In this document: positions 1 to 9,119 of the stretch, one piece after another | How the letters are laid out: every line of letters begins with the position of its first letter | How positions within the stretch are numbered: position 1 is the stretch's first letter | NCBI GenBank assembly: GCA_017524725.1 | Contig: JAFXUZ010000051.1 | Coordinates: 1-36,050 of the forward strand | Reading direction: 5' to 3' | Source of the DNA: Clostridia bacterium | GTDB lineage: Bacteria > Bacillota > Clostridia > Christensenellales > Aristaeellaceae | DNA length: 36,050 bases | The notes under the pieces: model-generated | Database searches by the model: none | Told to the model about the DNA's origin: nothing | What the model saw: the letters and a program-made list of their open reading frames with translations, nothing else | Program-made: the position numbers and the translations under genes

Positions 1-1497
<1,497 letters not shown>

Positions 1498-1520
1498 ACC
1501 CGAATAAACAGGTTATGATC

Positions 1521-1555
1521 ATTGCCGGCGCGCCCTGAGAGGACGCGCCGGCAAT
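1521..1555 (+). other. Perfect 12-bp stem-loop between dnaK and dnaJ
   Basis: ATTGCCGGCGCG (1521-1532) pairs perfectly with CGCGCCGGCAAT (1544-1555) around an 11-base loop. No T-run follows directly, so this is probably not a full terminator. It may be an RNA-processing or 3'-end protection site that sets the DnaK to DnaJ ratio (inference). Confidence 0.7.
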
Positions 1556-1627
1556 GGTCGAAAAAAACAGCGTTTCTTTTCTGCCCGGCAGACGCCTGTG
1601 GGGAAGGACGCCACGGAAGAGGTCATT

Positions 1628-2743
1628 ATGGCATCAAAACGCGATTATTACGAGGTCCTTGGGGTCGACAGGAACGCGACCCAGGAAGACATCAAAAAAG
1701 CATACCGGAAGCTTGCCAAGGAATGCCACCCGGACCAGCACCCCGACGACAAGGACGCCGAGGCGCGGTTCATGGAGCTGAACGAGGCCAACGAGGTGCT
1801 CTCGGATCCGGAAAAACGTGCCAGGTATGACCGCTTTGGCCATGAAGACCCCATGAGAGGCGGCGGAGGCGGTTCGTACGCCGGCGGGTTCGATTTCAGC
1901 GGTTTCGGCATGGGGGACGATATTTTCAGCCAGCTGTTCGGCGGCGCCATGGGCGGCACCCAGCGGCGGAATGCACCCATGCAGGGCAGCGACATCCAGT
2001 ACGAATTGAAGCTGACGTTTGAGGAAGCGGCCTTCGGGTGCAAAAAATCCTTTGAGTTCACCCGCAACGAGGTCTGCGACGTCTGCAAGGGCACCGGCGC
2101 CAAGCCGGGGACCCAGCCCAAGACCTGCTCCACCTGCAAGGGTACCGGGCGGATCCGGGTGAACGGCGGCTTCATGATGATGGAGCGCACCTGCAGCGCC
2201 TGCGGCGGAGCCGGCAAGGTGATCGCCGACAGGTGCACAGCCTGCGGCGGTTCCGGGCGCAAGCGTGCCAGGCGCACCTGCACGGTGGAGGTGCCGGCGG
2301 GTGTGGATACCGGGAATTACCGCACCTTCCGGGGCGACGGCGAGCCCGGACGCAACGGCGGCCCCAACGGCGACCTGCAGGTGGTGTTCAACGTCCGCCC
2401 CCACAAGGTTTTCCGCAGGGAGGGTACCACGCTCTTTCTGGACCTGCCCATCTCGTTTACCCAGGCGGCCCTGGGCGCGGATATCGACGTGCCCACCCTG
2501 GGCGGAGGCAAGACCACCTTCCATATCCCCGAAGGCACCCAGAACGATACCCAGTTCCGCATCCGCGGGGAGGGCATCAAGCAGCTGCGCGCCAATGCCC
2601 GGGGCGATATGATCCTGACGGTGCATGTGGAAGTGCCCAGGCGCCTGAATGAAAAACAGAAGGAAGTCCTCCGGCAGTTTGAGGCCCTGAGCGGCGGACG
2701 CAAATCCTTCGGGGAAAAGATCAAGGAAATGTTTGAAAAATAA
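1628..2743 (+). CDS. dnaJ: Chaperone DnaJ (Hsp40), type I
   Basis: Co-chaperone that stimulates the DnaK ATPase and delivers substrates. The 371-residue product has the full type I layout: an N-terminal J domain with HPD at residues 34-36, a Gly/Phe-rich linker (about 76-115), a zinc-binding domain at about 150-210 with four CxxCxGxG repeats ([32 protein letters not shown]), and a C-terminal substrate-binding region. The ATG at 1628 is chosen because [12 protein letters not shown] is the usual DnaJ start and a GGAAGAGG ribosome site lies just upstream; an in-frame ATG at 1598 would add ten unconserved residues. It lies 130 bases after dnaK and is probably in the same operon. A strong terminator follows at 2820. 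Confidence 0.98.
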   Translation: MASKRDYYEVLGVDRNATQEDIKKAYRKLAKECHPDQHPDDKDAEARFMELNEANEVLSDPEKRARYDRFGHEDPMRGGGGGSYAGGFDFSGFGMGDDIFSQLFGGAMGGTQRRNAPMQGSDIQYELKLTFEEAAFGCKKSFEFTRNEVCDVCKGTGAKPGTQPKTCSTCKGTGRIRVNGGFMMMERTCSACGGAGKVIADRCTACGGSGRKRARRTCTVEVPAGVDTGNYRTFRGDGEPGRNGGPNGDLQVVFNVRPHKVFRREGTTLFLDLPISFTQAALGADIDVPTLGGGKTTFHIPEGTQNDTQFRIRGEGIKQLRANARGDMILTVHVEVPRRLNEKQKEVLRQFEALSGGRKSFGEKIKEMFEK

Positions 2744-2769
2744 GGACCGCCCCTGTGAAGTAAAAAACA

Positions 2770-2801
2770 CTTTTCGTCCCCCTGCGGGGATTGACGGAAA
2801 G
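2770..2801 (+). other. Stem-loop downstream of dnaJ
   Basis: CTTTTCGTC (2770-2778) pairs with GACGGAAAG (2793-2801, one G-U), and inside it CCCC (2779-2782) pairs with GGGG (2786-2789). Together with the hairpin at 2820-2868 this makes the dnaJ-sortase gap strongly structured. I do not recognise a known riboswitch or ncRNA family. Confidence 0.55.
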
Positions 2802-2819
2802 CGGCGGATGGCGGATAAT
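2791..2819 (+). promoter_or_regulatory. Possible sigma-A promoter before the sortase gene
   Basis: TTGACG (2791-2796), a 17-base spacer and GATAAT (2814-2819) each match the sigma-A consensus at five of six positions. Transcription would start near 2826, inside the terminator hairpin, so the signal may be chance. No better promoter for the sortase gene is visible in the gap. Confidence 0.4.
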
Positions 2820-2874
2820 GGGATCGCAGACTCCCGGGCGCCGCGGTGCGAAGGAGTCGGGCGGTCCCTTTTTT
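2820..2874 (+). terminator. Intrinsic terminator after dnaJ
   Basis: GGGATCGC (2820-2827) pairs with GCGGTCCC (2861-2868, one G-U) and GACTCC (2829-2834) with GGAGTC (2853-2858). Six T follow (2869-2874). The right arm could instead pair with GGACCGCCC at 2744-2752, which would open this hairpin. Confidence 0.75.
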
Positions 2875-2917
2875 GTGCATGGGAATAACTTATCAACGGA
2901 AAGGCCGGACACTACGG

Positions 2918-3142
2918 ATGAATTATCAGCAGGGGAGCAATAACCTGAATCCGGGAAGCGGAGGGCCTGACAGGCCGAGACGTACCGGGAGGAATGAATA
3001 TCCGCAGGGGAGCAGTAACCTGGATCCGGGAAGCGACGCCCTGGGCATGCCGGGACGCGCCGGAAGGAATGAATATCCGCAGGGGAGCAATAACCTGGAT
3101 CCGGGGAGCAATGGGCAGGACAGGCAGCGGCGCGCCGGAAGG
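2918..3142 (+). repeat. Three 75-base in-frame tandem repeats in the sortase gene
   Basis: Units at 2918-2992, 2993-3067 and 3068-3142 are each 25 codons. The first half (AATATCCGCAGGGGAGCA and similar) is nearly identical between units two and three; the second half diverges but keeps an Arg/Gly-rich end. They encode the predicted cytoplasmic tail. Confidence 0.9.
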
Positions 3143-4126
3143 AATGCTTCCGCGGCGAAAAAAACCCTTTTCGGTATGGACATATGGAAAGTCGCCCTGA
3201 TCGGCGCGCTCGGCGTCGTGCTCATCTGGGCGGTGGTCAGCATCATCTCCCGCTGGGTCGTTCCCAATGCCCGCGAAAAGCAGGCCCTGGACGATACCCG
3301 GGCCCTGGTCGGCGCGACCCTGGCGCCGGGGGAGACGGTGCCGGCGCCCGCCGTCGAGGCGACCATAGCGCCGACAGCCATCGCGGTGGTCACATCCGAG
3401 CCCCTGGAGACCGCCGAGCCTGTCCAGGCGGCGTATGTGACCTCCCCTCCGGGCATCAGTCCCAACGTGACGGCCCGCGTCACCTACAACGGCCTGACCT
3501 ATTCGCCGGAGCTGTTGGACGATTACGTCGCCCTGTACGCCGTCAACAGGGACATGGGCGGATGGATCCGGGTCAGGGCGATCAAGAACATCGATTTCGC
3601 CTATGTGCGCGGCAGGAACGACTATTACATCACCCACGATTTTTACGGCAACGAAAACGTCAACGGTACGGCTTTCCTGGACGAGACCTGCACCGACTGG
3701 CCCCGGGACAAGAACCTGCTGATCTATGCCCACAACCTCAGGAGCGGCGAAATGTTCGGCGAACTGAACCGGATCGCCAGCATGAAGGTGATCCGCGCCA
3801 ATCCCTTTGTGGACTGCGACAGCCTGTACGAAAAAGGGGTCTACATCCCGGTGGCGGTGCTGATCTGCGCTGTGGACGCCGCCGAAGAGGATTATTTCGA
3901 TTTCAACGTGTCCAGTTTCCGCAGCCCGGAAGTCTTTGACGCGTACATCGCCCGCTGCAGGGAACTGAGCCAGGTGGCGCTGGACGTGGACGTGGATTAT
4001 TCCGACGAGCTCCTGACCCTGGTGACCTGCTGCGACGATACCGGGACACGCCGTTTTTTGATGGTCTGCCGCCGCCTGAGAGCCGACGAGACCGAGGAAT
4101 CGGTGCTGGCGAAGTATTTCAGGTGA
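2918..4126 (+). CDS. Class B sortase with repeat-bearing cytoplasmic tail
   Basis: Membrane-anchored cysteine transpeptidase, normally joining sorting-signal proteins to the cell wall or assembling pilins. The 402-residue product has an N-terminal tail of three 25-residue repeats (1-75, core NEYPQGSNNLDPGS, with Arg-rich ends), one membrane helix (about 88-110), a Thr/Ala/Pro-rich linker and a C-terminal sortase fold. Class B features are YYITHDFYGN and GTAFLD, catalytic His272 in IYAHNLRSG, Cys371 in LVTC and the Arg in TRRF near 379. The ATG at 2918 starts exactly at the first repeat; two upstream in-frame ATGs (2846, 2879) fall inside the terminator region. No LPxTG-type substrate is visible in the window. 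The WG-repeat gene follows 50 bases later without a clear terminator. Confidence 0.9.
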   Translation: MNYQQGSNNLNPGSGGPDRPRRTGRNEYPQGSSNLDPGSDALGMPGRAGRNEYPQGSNNLDPGSNGQDRQRRAGRNASAAKKTLFGMDIWKVALIGALGVVLIWAVVSIISRWVVPNAREKQALDDTRALVGATLAPGETVPAPAVEATIAPTAIAVVTSEPLETAEPVQAAYVTSPPGISPNVTARVTYNGLTYSPELLDDYVALYAVNRDMGGWIRVRAIKNIDFAYVRGRNDYYITHDFYGNENVNGTAFLDETCTDWPRDKNLLIYAHNLRSGEMFGELNRIASMKVIRANPFVDCDSLYEKGVYIPVAVLICAVDAAEEDYFDFNVSSFRSPEVFDAYIARCRELSQVALDVDVDYSDELLTLVTCCDDTGTRRFLMVCRRLRADETEESVLAKYFR

Positions 4127-4176
4127 TCGCGGCGGGAGCATCCCGACTCTCTTATTAGGAAAGGGCGGCCTTCCCG

Positions 4177-5118
4177 ATGAAACGGTCCCTGTTCTGCCTG
4201 ATCGTGCTGTGCCTGATGCCGCTTGCGGCATTTGCCGGGGAAGGCAAGCCCCTTTACGCCGTGAAGGATGATAACGGCCTGTGGGGGTATATCGACTGCA
4301 GAGGAAACCCGGTGATCCCCGGCACGTTCTCCTGGGCGGAAGACTTCAGGGGCGATTATGCCCTGGCATGCGCTTATCCTGAAGGGATACGCATCCCGGA
4401 TAACGAGGAAGGTCAGGCGGGAGTGATCGACCCGGACGACGGAAAACGGATGCCGCCGGAAGGACTGTACGGGGTCATCGATACCCGGGGCCGATGGGTG
4501 GTGCCGCCGGTCTGTTCCGACGTTCTGTCATCAAATGAAGGGTCCTGTTATGCCGGGGGGCGCGATACCGGCGTCTACTGGTTCACGGAAGGCACGGGCG
4601 ATCAAATAAAGCAGGGCTTTTTCGATATCCCTTCCGGCTTCTTTTCCGGCATGGCGTATGATCGGGTCGCCGTCAGCTTTTACGGCGGAATGGACGCCGA
4701 ACTGATCGGCGTGATCATGGACGGCAAACTGGGATTCGCCAACCGGACCACGGGAGAGATCGTGATCCCGTGCCGTTATTCCCCCGCGGACATAAGGGAT
4801 TTCCGCGGGGATTTCTGTATGGTCGTGCCGATCGGTGCGGACGACGAGGACGCATGGCTTGTGATCGACCGGACGGGGCGGGAGATCCCGATGCCCGAAA
4901 ACTGCTGTGCAGGCGGCGATTTCCACGAGGGACTGGCCGCCGTGCGGGATACGGAAACGGATCTGTACGGCTATATTGACGAAGAAGGCCGTTTTGTCAT
5001 CGGACCGCAGTATACGCGGGCGTATGACTTCAGCGAAGGCCTGGCCCGTATTTACCTGTACCCCGACGTTGTTTTTGTTGACCGGGAAGGGAATGAACGG
5101 TATCGGTTTACTCAGTGA
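4177..5118 (+). CDS. Secreted WG-repeat protein
   Basis: A 313-residue exported protein of unknown role. Residues 1-20 form a signal peptide ending in AFA before GEGKP; no lipobox cysteine is present. The rest is built from WG-type beta repeats, each with a G-x-(W/Y/L)-G-(Y/V/F)-(I/A)-(D/N) core followed by (V/I)-(V/I)-(P/G): GLWGYIDCRGNPVIP, GLYGVIDTRGRWVVP, GKLGFANRTTGEIVIP and DLYGYIDEEGRFVIG. Repeats of this family (WG_beta_rep) form beta-propeller-like or solenoid surfaces, but their ligands are mostly unknown. The gene follows the sortase by 50 bases and has its own strong terminator, so the two may share a transcript. There is no sorting signal, so it is unlikely to be a substrate of that sortase. 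Confidence 0.85.
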   Translation: MKRSLFCLIVLCLMPLAAFAGEGKPLYAVKDDNGLWGYIDCRGNPVIPGTFSWAEDFRGDYALACAYPEGIRIPDNEEGQAGVIDPDDGKRMPPEGLYGVIDTRGRWVVPPVCSDVLSSNEGSCYAGGRDTGVYWFTEGTGDQIKQGFFDIPSGFFSGMAYDRVAVSFYGGMDAELIGVIMDGKLGFANRTTGEIVIPCRYSPADIRDFRGDFCMVVPIGADDEDAWLVIDRTGREIPMPENCCAGGDFHEGLAAVRDTETDLYGYIDEEGRFVIGPQYTRAYDFSEGLARIYLYPDVVFVDREGNERYRFTQ

Positions 5119-5130
5119 TGCCGCAAAAAG

Positions 5131-5158
5131 CGGGAGACCACGGCGGTCTCCCGTTTTT
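5131..5158 (+). terminator. Intrinsic terminator after the WG-repeat gene
   Basis: CGGGAGACC (5131-5139) and GGTCTCCCG (5145-5153) form a perfect 9-bp stem with a five-base loop, followed by TTTTT. An A-run precedes the stem, so it could work in both directions. Confidence 0.93.
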
Positions 5159-5299
5159 GCATGCGGTCAAGTCACTGCCGGCGTCATACCGATCCCGGAT
5201 AAATCGATATGTCATCGCTGCGGCGCCAAAGGCCCGGCCGGGGCCGCATAAGAAGGCATGGTGCGTTTTGCGAGGCATTGCTTTATTGCTGTTTTTTTC

Positions 5300-5329
5300 T
5301 TGCTAACGGCGGAAATGCGCGTGTATAAT
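5300..5329 (+). promoter_or_regulatory. Sigma-A promoter of the protease gene
   Basis: TTGCTA (5300-5305), an 18-base spacer and a perfect TATAAT (5324-5329). It lies about 48 bases before the protease start codon and after the upstream terminator, so the protease is probably a single-gene transcript. Confidence 0.8.
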
Positions 5330-5376
5330 AGATCCGGGACGATCCGGAATTGAATAAGCGACAGGAGGGAAAACAT

Positions 5377-6087
5377 ATGACAAGAAAACTGCTGGCTATA
5401 CTGACGATGACGGTCCTGTTGATCACCGCTTTTCCCATGGAGAGCTTGGCGCTGACCAGCACCCAGGTGAAGGAATTCCCGTTCAGCGCAGTGGCCTATA
5501 TGGAGATCGAATACCGATGCGGCTGTACGCGCCGGGGGACGGGCGCGATGGTCAGCAGGTACGGTCTGGTCACCGCGGGACACAACCTTCTGTGCACAAA
5601 GCATAACAAGACGGCGAAAACCATCGATTTCTGGTTCGGTTTTTTCTCCAAATCGGATTACCTGTATTATTATGAAGGCAGCTTTGATTATACGTATTAC
5701 TGCGATTTTTCCGACGGGTACACGTCCAAAAACGACATCGGCTTCGTCATCTTCAAAAAGAACGTGGGCCAGTACACCGGCTGGTTCGGGACCAGGACAT
5801 ACTCCAATGCTTCTTCCCTGACGGGCAAATCCATCAGGGCCATGGGCTATAACGTCCGGACACTGAAACAGACCACCGGAAAACTGACGTCGATCAATCA
5901 AAACCAGCTCACCTTTACCAAGCACGTGGACATGGACAGCGAGGGCGGCCCCGTCTATATGGTGGAGAACGGCGAATACTATCTGGTGGCGGTGTATACC
6001 AGTTCCACGGATTCGGAGTGGTACGCCCGCCGGCTGACATCGGAGATCGTCGACACCATGAAATCCAAAGGCGCGGGTTTCAACTGA
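5377..6087 (+). CDS. Secreted trypsin/V8-like serine protease with atypical Ser motif
   Basis: A 236-residue exported protein with a chymotrypsin-fold protease pattern. Residues 1-26 are a signal peptide (ends near SLAL). His69 lies in LVTAGHNLL, the usual TAGH box, and Asp120 in SKNDIGFVIF. The expected nucleophile box (GDSGGP or GNSGSP in V8-type enzymes) reads DMDSEGGPVY, with Ser188 followed by an extra Glu. The protein may therefore be active with a shifted loop or be inactive; sequence alone does not decide. The ATG at 5377 is chosen because of the strong AGGAGGG site just upstream; an in-frame ATG at 5350 has none. It is flanked by its own promoter and terminator and is convergent with the minus-strand cluster. 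Confidence 0.82.
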   Translation: MTRKLLAILTMTVLLITAFPMESLALTSTQVKEFPFSAVAYMEIEYRCGCTRRGTGAMVSRYGLVTAGHNLLCTKHNKTAKTIDFWFGFFSKSDYLYYYEGSFDYTYYCDFSDGYTSKNDIGFVIFKKNVGQYTGWFGTRTYSNASSLTGKSIRAMGYNVRTLKQTTGKLTSINQNQLTFTKHVDMDSEGGPVYMVENGEYYLVAVYTSSTDSEWYARRLTSEIVDTMKSKGAGFN

Positions 6088-6105
6088 CGCGGATCCTTTA
6101 AAGCG

Positions 6106-6148
6106 CGCGGGGCCGTCCTCTCCGGGACAGCCCCGCGTATGTTTATAT
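6106..6148 (+). terminator. Terminator between convergent genes
   Basis: CGCGGGGC (6106-6113) pairs with GCCCCGCG (6130-6137), extended inside by GTCC/GGAC. A T-rich stretch follows on the plus strand, without a long T-run. It lies between the ends of the protease gene and the minus-strand operon and may serve both. Confidence 0.7.
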
Positions 6149-6154
6149 GTCCGT

Positions 6155-7120
6155 TTATGCCCGTGCGAGGGCAGCCTTGCGCCGTATGGCGCTGATCACT
6201 TCCATCAGGGCGATCAGCGCCATGCCGCCGATGAGGATGTACAGGCAGACGTTTTGCGGGACATCCCAGAACATGTAGGGCTTGTCCATGGCGAACTCGG
6301 CCAGGCCGATGATGACGATGCCCGCGAAACCGATGATGGCGGGGACAGCCTGCTTCCAGGCGAAATCGACCTTCAGGAGCCGGCGGGTCATCCAGGCGTA
6401 GCGGATCAGGAAAAACATGATGACAACGCCGCACAGCACCTGCTCCGCGGGAACAAATTCCCACATGTTCCCATCGACTTTTAACAGCCTCTGGCAGAAT
6501 ATCTGCAGAAGCGCCAGATAAAAAGCGGCCCGCTCCGCAGTGAAGCTTTCACGGTAACTGTTTTTCCAAATTTTCTGGCAGGACAGTACGACTGCGCATA
6601 CAAGCAGCGCACAGAAACATTCAAGCATGAATACGGCATAAACCGTCACTTCCCCGTAGGACGTTGGAAATGAGACCGATACGGGAAAGAAAAAGTGCGC
6701 CTTATTCTCGACATCTTCACCGATCCCGGTAAGGCCGTCTTTAGCGAAAAAGTATTCGGCGGCGCGCACCAAAGCCAGCAGCATGGCCCAGCAGGGCGCG
6801 TACAGATTGGTTACGGGCACGCTGCCGTGGCTTGTATGTTCTACCAGGTTCAAAAACAGCCGGGTGCCGAGCAATGTGCCGGCCGCGAAACCGACGAAGG
6901 AAAACTGGTTGATATCCGGATTGAAAAGCGGAGAGAAGCCAAAGTGGAACACCTGGCAGATGACATAGACTGTTTTTGACATCAGTACGCCGATCACCAG
7001 CGCGCAAAGCTGTACAAATACGGCGGTAAGCCAGGGGCGTTCGCTTCGTCCGCCCCGCAGGCGAAAACGGAACATAAGGCCGGACAGAATAAAAGCGCTG
7101 ATAAACGCGATGTACGGCAT
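6155..7120 (-). CDS. Lgt-like multi-pass membrane protein (copy B)
   Basis: A 321-residue, very hydrophobic protein with about seven to eight membrane segments. It is a clear relative of the product of 8134-9105: both share an R-x-x-E/A-E pair at the start of a G-rich loop (here LVRAAEYF, then GLTGIG), an aromatic loop, and near the C-terminus the motif EFA(M/V)(D/E)KP (residues 275-281 here). The other copy still shows the Lgt RVSQ block, so I place both in a diverged Lgt (prolipoprotein diacylglyceryl transferase) family. This copy lacks the HGG and RVSQ motifs and is probably not a classical Lgt. The ATG at 7120 is preceded by AAAGGAGG at the right distance; the alternative at 7144 is not. 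Last gene of the minus-strand operon. Confidence 0.65.
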   Translation of the reverse strand: MPYIAFISAFILSGLMFRFRLRGGRSERPWLTAVFVQLCALVIGVLMSKTVYVICQVFHFGFSPLFNPDINQFSFVGFAAGTLLGTRLFLNLVEHTSHGSVPVTNLYAPCWAMLLALVRAAEYFFAKDGLTGIGEDVENKAHFFFPVSVSFPTSYGEVTVYAVFMLECFCALLVCAVVLSCQKIWKNSYRESFTAERAAFYLALLQIFCQRLLKVDGNMWEFVPAEQVLCGVVIMFFLIRYAWMTRRLLKVDFAWKQAVPAIIGFAGIVIIGLAEFAMDKPYMFWDVPQNVCLYILIGGMALIALMEVISAIRRKAALARA

Positions 7121-7172
7121 AATGGCAGCCTCCTTTGAATTCACCTCTCAGGCGGAATGACGGAGCGAAATG

Positions 7173-8105
7173 TTATTCATCCCAGGCGCTGGCGAAGTAA
7201 ACGATATCGACCAGGTCACGGGACGAAGAGTTATAAATATCATTGATCTTTTCACCGTTGAATATCAGCATGGTGGAATCGCCGCCGTCCAGGTTGTAGG
7301 CGGTCTTTACCCCCATGTCGGCCACAAAATAGGTGAAAACCTGCAGGTTCATGCCGGAGGAACCCCGGGCGGGGCCGGCGCAGCAGATGCATTTGTAATG
7401 CAGGGGGCCCACCTGGCAGATGGCCATGCGCTGCCTGCCCTTTTCCTCGGCCATGTTGGCCCCGCTGACGCCCCGGACCGGCTCGCCGTCGATCACCAGG
7501 GCCGGGCCGAAATACATGGCGTTGATCACTTTTTTGCCGTTGACGGTGTCCGACACCTCGCCCTGCCGGGCCCGGGCGATCACATGGAAGTCGCCGTCCT
7601 CGTCGATGAGCAGCACGTCGGTGGAGCCGTCCAGGATATTTTTGTACAGGGTGCCCTGACGAAGGATGAAGCCCTTGCCGGTGTAATGAAAATAATCGCC
7701 GTCCACAGCCAGCACCGCATTGACTGCCTTGGCAAGGCGTGTACCTTTGACCGCGCGCGGAAAAGCCTTATCGAAACCGTCTGAAGATACGGTCCTCAAC
7801 TGGGTGGGGGAGGCGATGACGATGTCGGCCGCCCACCAGTCACAGTCGCTGTAGCGGCCGCTGGTGAGGGTCACCGTGATGGTCGGGTCCCGGTAAAAGG
7901 TCTTGCCGTCGAAATTGTTCTGGTCCAATTCACACCCGCCCGAAAAATCGATGGGCAGGGCGTATATATCCTCCATGATGTCCGGCTGCCCGGGGCCGGC
8001 CAGGCCAAGTCCCTCCTCACATAGGGCGCAGTTGAAAAGCAGCGCCACAGAAGCGAGAAACGCGGCGGCGCGGAGAAAGAAGCGGCTGTAAAAAGATGAA
8101 CGCAT
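7173..8105 (-). CDS. Secreted phosphodiester glycosidase family (NAGPA-like) protein, copy B
   Basis: A 310-residue exported protein of the NAGPA/DUF2233 family, whose characterised member removes N-acetylglucosamine from a phosphodiester; bacterial members are thought to act on glycans or glycophosphodiesters outside the cell. Residues 1-29 are a signal peptide. Family marks are AVDGDYF (in place of the common A-x-N-G-x-F), FGPALVIDG, RQRMAICQVGPL, the SSGMNLQVF strand and the hallmark YNLDGGDSTML near residues 278-288. It is a paralogue of the product of 9120-10037, with long shared stretches such as DVLLID-DGDFH and TRLAK-VNA. It sits 28 bases after one Lgt-like gene and 52 before the other. 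Substrate unknown. Confidence 0.88.
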   Translation of the reverse strand: MRSSFYSRFFLRAAAFLASVALLFNCALCEEGLGLAGPGQPDIMEDIYALPIDFSGGCELDQNNFDGKTFYRDPTITVTLTSGRYSDCDWWAADIVIASPTQLRTVSSDGFDKAFPRAVKGTRLAKAVNAVLAVDGDYFHYTGKGFILRQGTLYKNILDGSTDVLLIDEDGDFHVIARARQGEVSDTVNGKKVINAMYFGPALVIDGEPVRGVSGANMAEEKGRQRMAICQVGPLHYKCICCAGPARGSSGMNLQVFTYFVADMGVKTAYNLDGGDSTMLIFNGEKINDIYNSSSRDLVDIVYFASAWDE

Positions 8106-8133
8106 GCTTTAAAGCTCCTTTGACATTTGTTTT

Positions 8134-9105
8134 TTAAAGCTCGGTCTCCTTTTTCGAAAAAAGGCTCTTCCCCGCTGCCATGGCGGCGGCGCCAAGGCCG
8201 GCGGCGCACAGGGCGATCAGCGAATAGGTGAGGGGAAGACTGAAAAAAATGAGTTTGCCGCCCGGAAGGATCAGCGGCTTTTCCACCGCGAACTCCAGGG
8301 CGATGACGCCGCCGATGAAAAGGAGGGTCAGGGACATGTACAGGACGCCCCTGTGGCCCCGCAGGCCCCGGATGATCGCGATAATGACCACCGCGGCCAG
8401 GACCAGGGCGCTGATGAGCTGGCTGACCCTCACAAAAAGCCAGCGGACCACCTGGTCCCGCCGCAGGCTTTCAAAAATGACCTGCCCGGCGGCATAAAGG
8501 ATCAGGGCGGTCAGGGCAGTCTGCCCCGGCGCGCGCTTTTTAAGGCGGATAAGCATCAGGATAAGGACCAGGAGGGCATACAGGCCCTCCCAGAAGAACA
8601 CCGCCAGGTTCCATTCGTCGGGCCATTCGGGATCGGGGCAGGCGATGGGAAAAAAGCACCAGGGGACGGAGGGATCGTCCACGGGGATGCCGTTGCCCTG
8701 GCCGTCCAGCGGTTCGGCAAAGCGGACGCACATGATCAGCGTGAGCAGCGCCAGGGCTGCCAGGTCAAAAAGGGTGCGCCTTTGGCCTTTTCCAAGCAGG
8801 AGCACCGCGGCGCAGGCCCCGGCGGCGGCGCCGTAGAACATATAGCCGCCCATCCATGGCGAAAGGAATATCTGCCAGCCGAAATCCGGCACCAGCTCGG
8901 AGGGCAGTACCAGGCAGTTGAGCAGGTGGCCGCAGAAAACAGCCAGGGGGATGGCGAGCATCAGGCATTTTTCTCCCCGCTCCCCGATCTTCCCCTTGCC
9001 GCACATCAGGAGGAACAGCGCCGATGCGGCCAGAGCGCCCAGGCATACGCAGGCGGAAAAGGGACGGACCCCGACGCCGAATACCGAAAAAAGGGGATCA
9101 AACAT
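8134..9105 (-). CDS. Lgt-like multi-pass membrane protein (copy A)
   Basis: A 323-residue membrane protein with about eight predicted helices. Residues 210-237 (IFESLRRD, then FVRVSQLISALVLA) match the C-terminal signature block of Lgt, which transfers diacylglycerol from phosphatidylglycerol to lipoprotein cysteines. R128 before EPLDGQGNG resembles the conserved Lgt Arg/Gly-Asn loop. However, the position of the essential HGG motif reads GGYMFYGA, with Tyr in place of His, and a C-terminal extension carries EFAVEKP (271-277), which Lgt lacks. A different lipid or glycerophosphate transfer reaction is therefore possible, or no catalysis at all. The start has an AGAGGG site; the gene begins 14 bases after the end of 9120-10037, so the two are surely co-transcribed. 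Confidence 0.72.
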   Translation of the reverse strand: MFDPLFSVFGVGVRPFSACVCLGALAASALFLLMCGKGKIGERGEKCLMLAIPLAVFCGHLLNCLVLPSELVPDFGWQIFLSPWMGGYMFYGAAAGACAAVLLLGKGQRRTLFDLAALALLTLIMCVRFAEPLDGQGNGIPVDDPSVPWCFFPIACPDPEWPDEWNLAVFFWEGLYALLVLILMLIRLKKRAPGQTALTALILYAAGQVIFESLRRDQVVRWLFVRVSQLISALVLAAVVIIAIIRGLRGHRGVLYMSLTLLFIGGVIALEFAVEKPLILPGGKLIFFSLPLTYSLIALCAAGLGAAAMAAGKSLFSKKETEL

Positions 9106-9119
9106 GCATTTACCCTCTT

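Noticed and set aside
2744..2874. Possible 6S RNA, SRP RNA or known riboswitch after dnaJ
   Set aside because: The size and pairing pattern do not match the conserved cores of these families that I can recall. It is reported only as an unassigned structured region.
1634..2896. Long open frame on the minus strand opposite dnaJ
   Set aside because: It is a by-product of high GC content: its translation is low-complexity Ala/Gly/His-rich and it overlaps the clear dnaJ gene completely.
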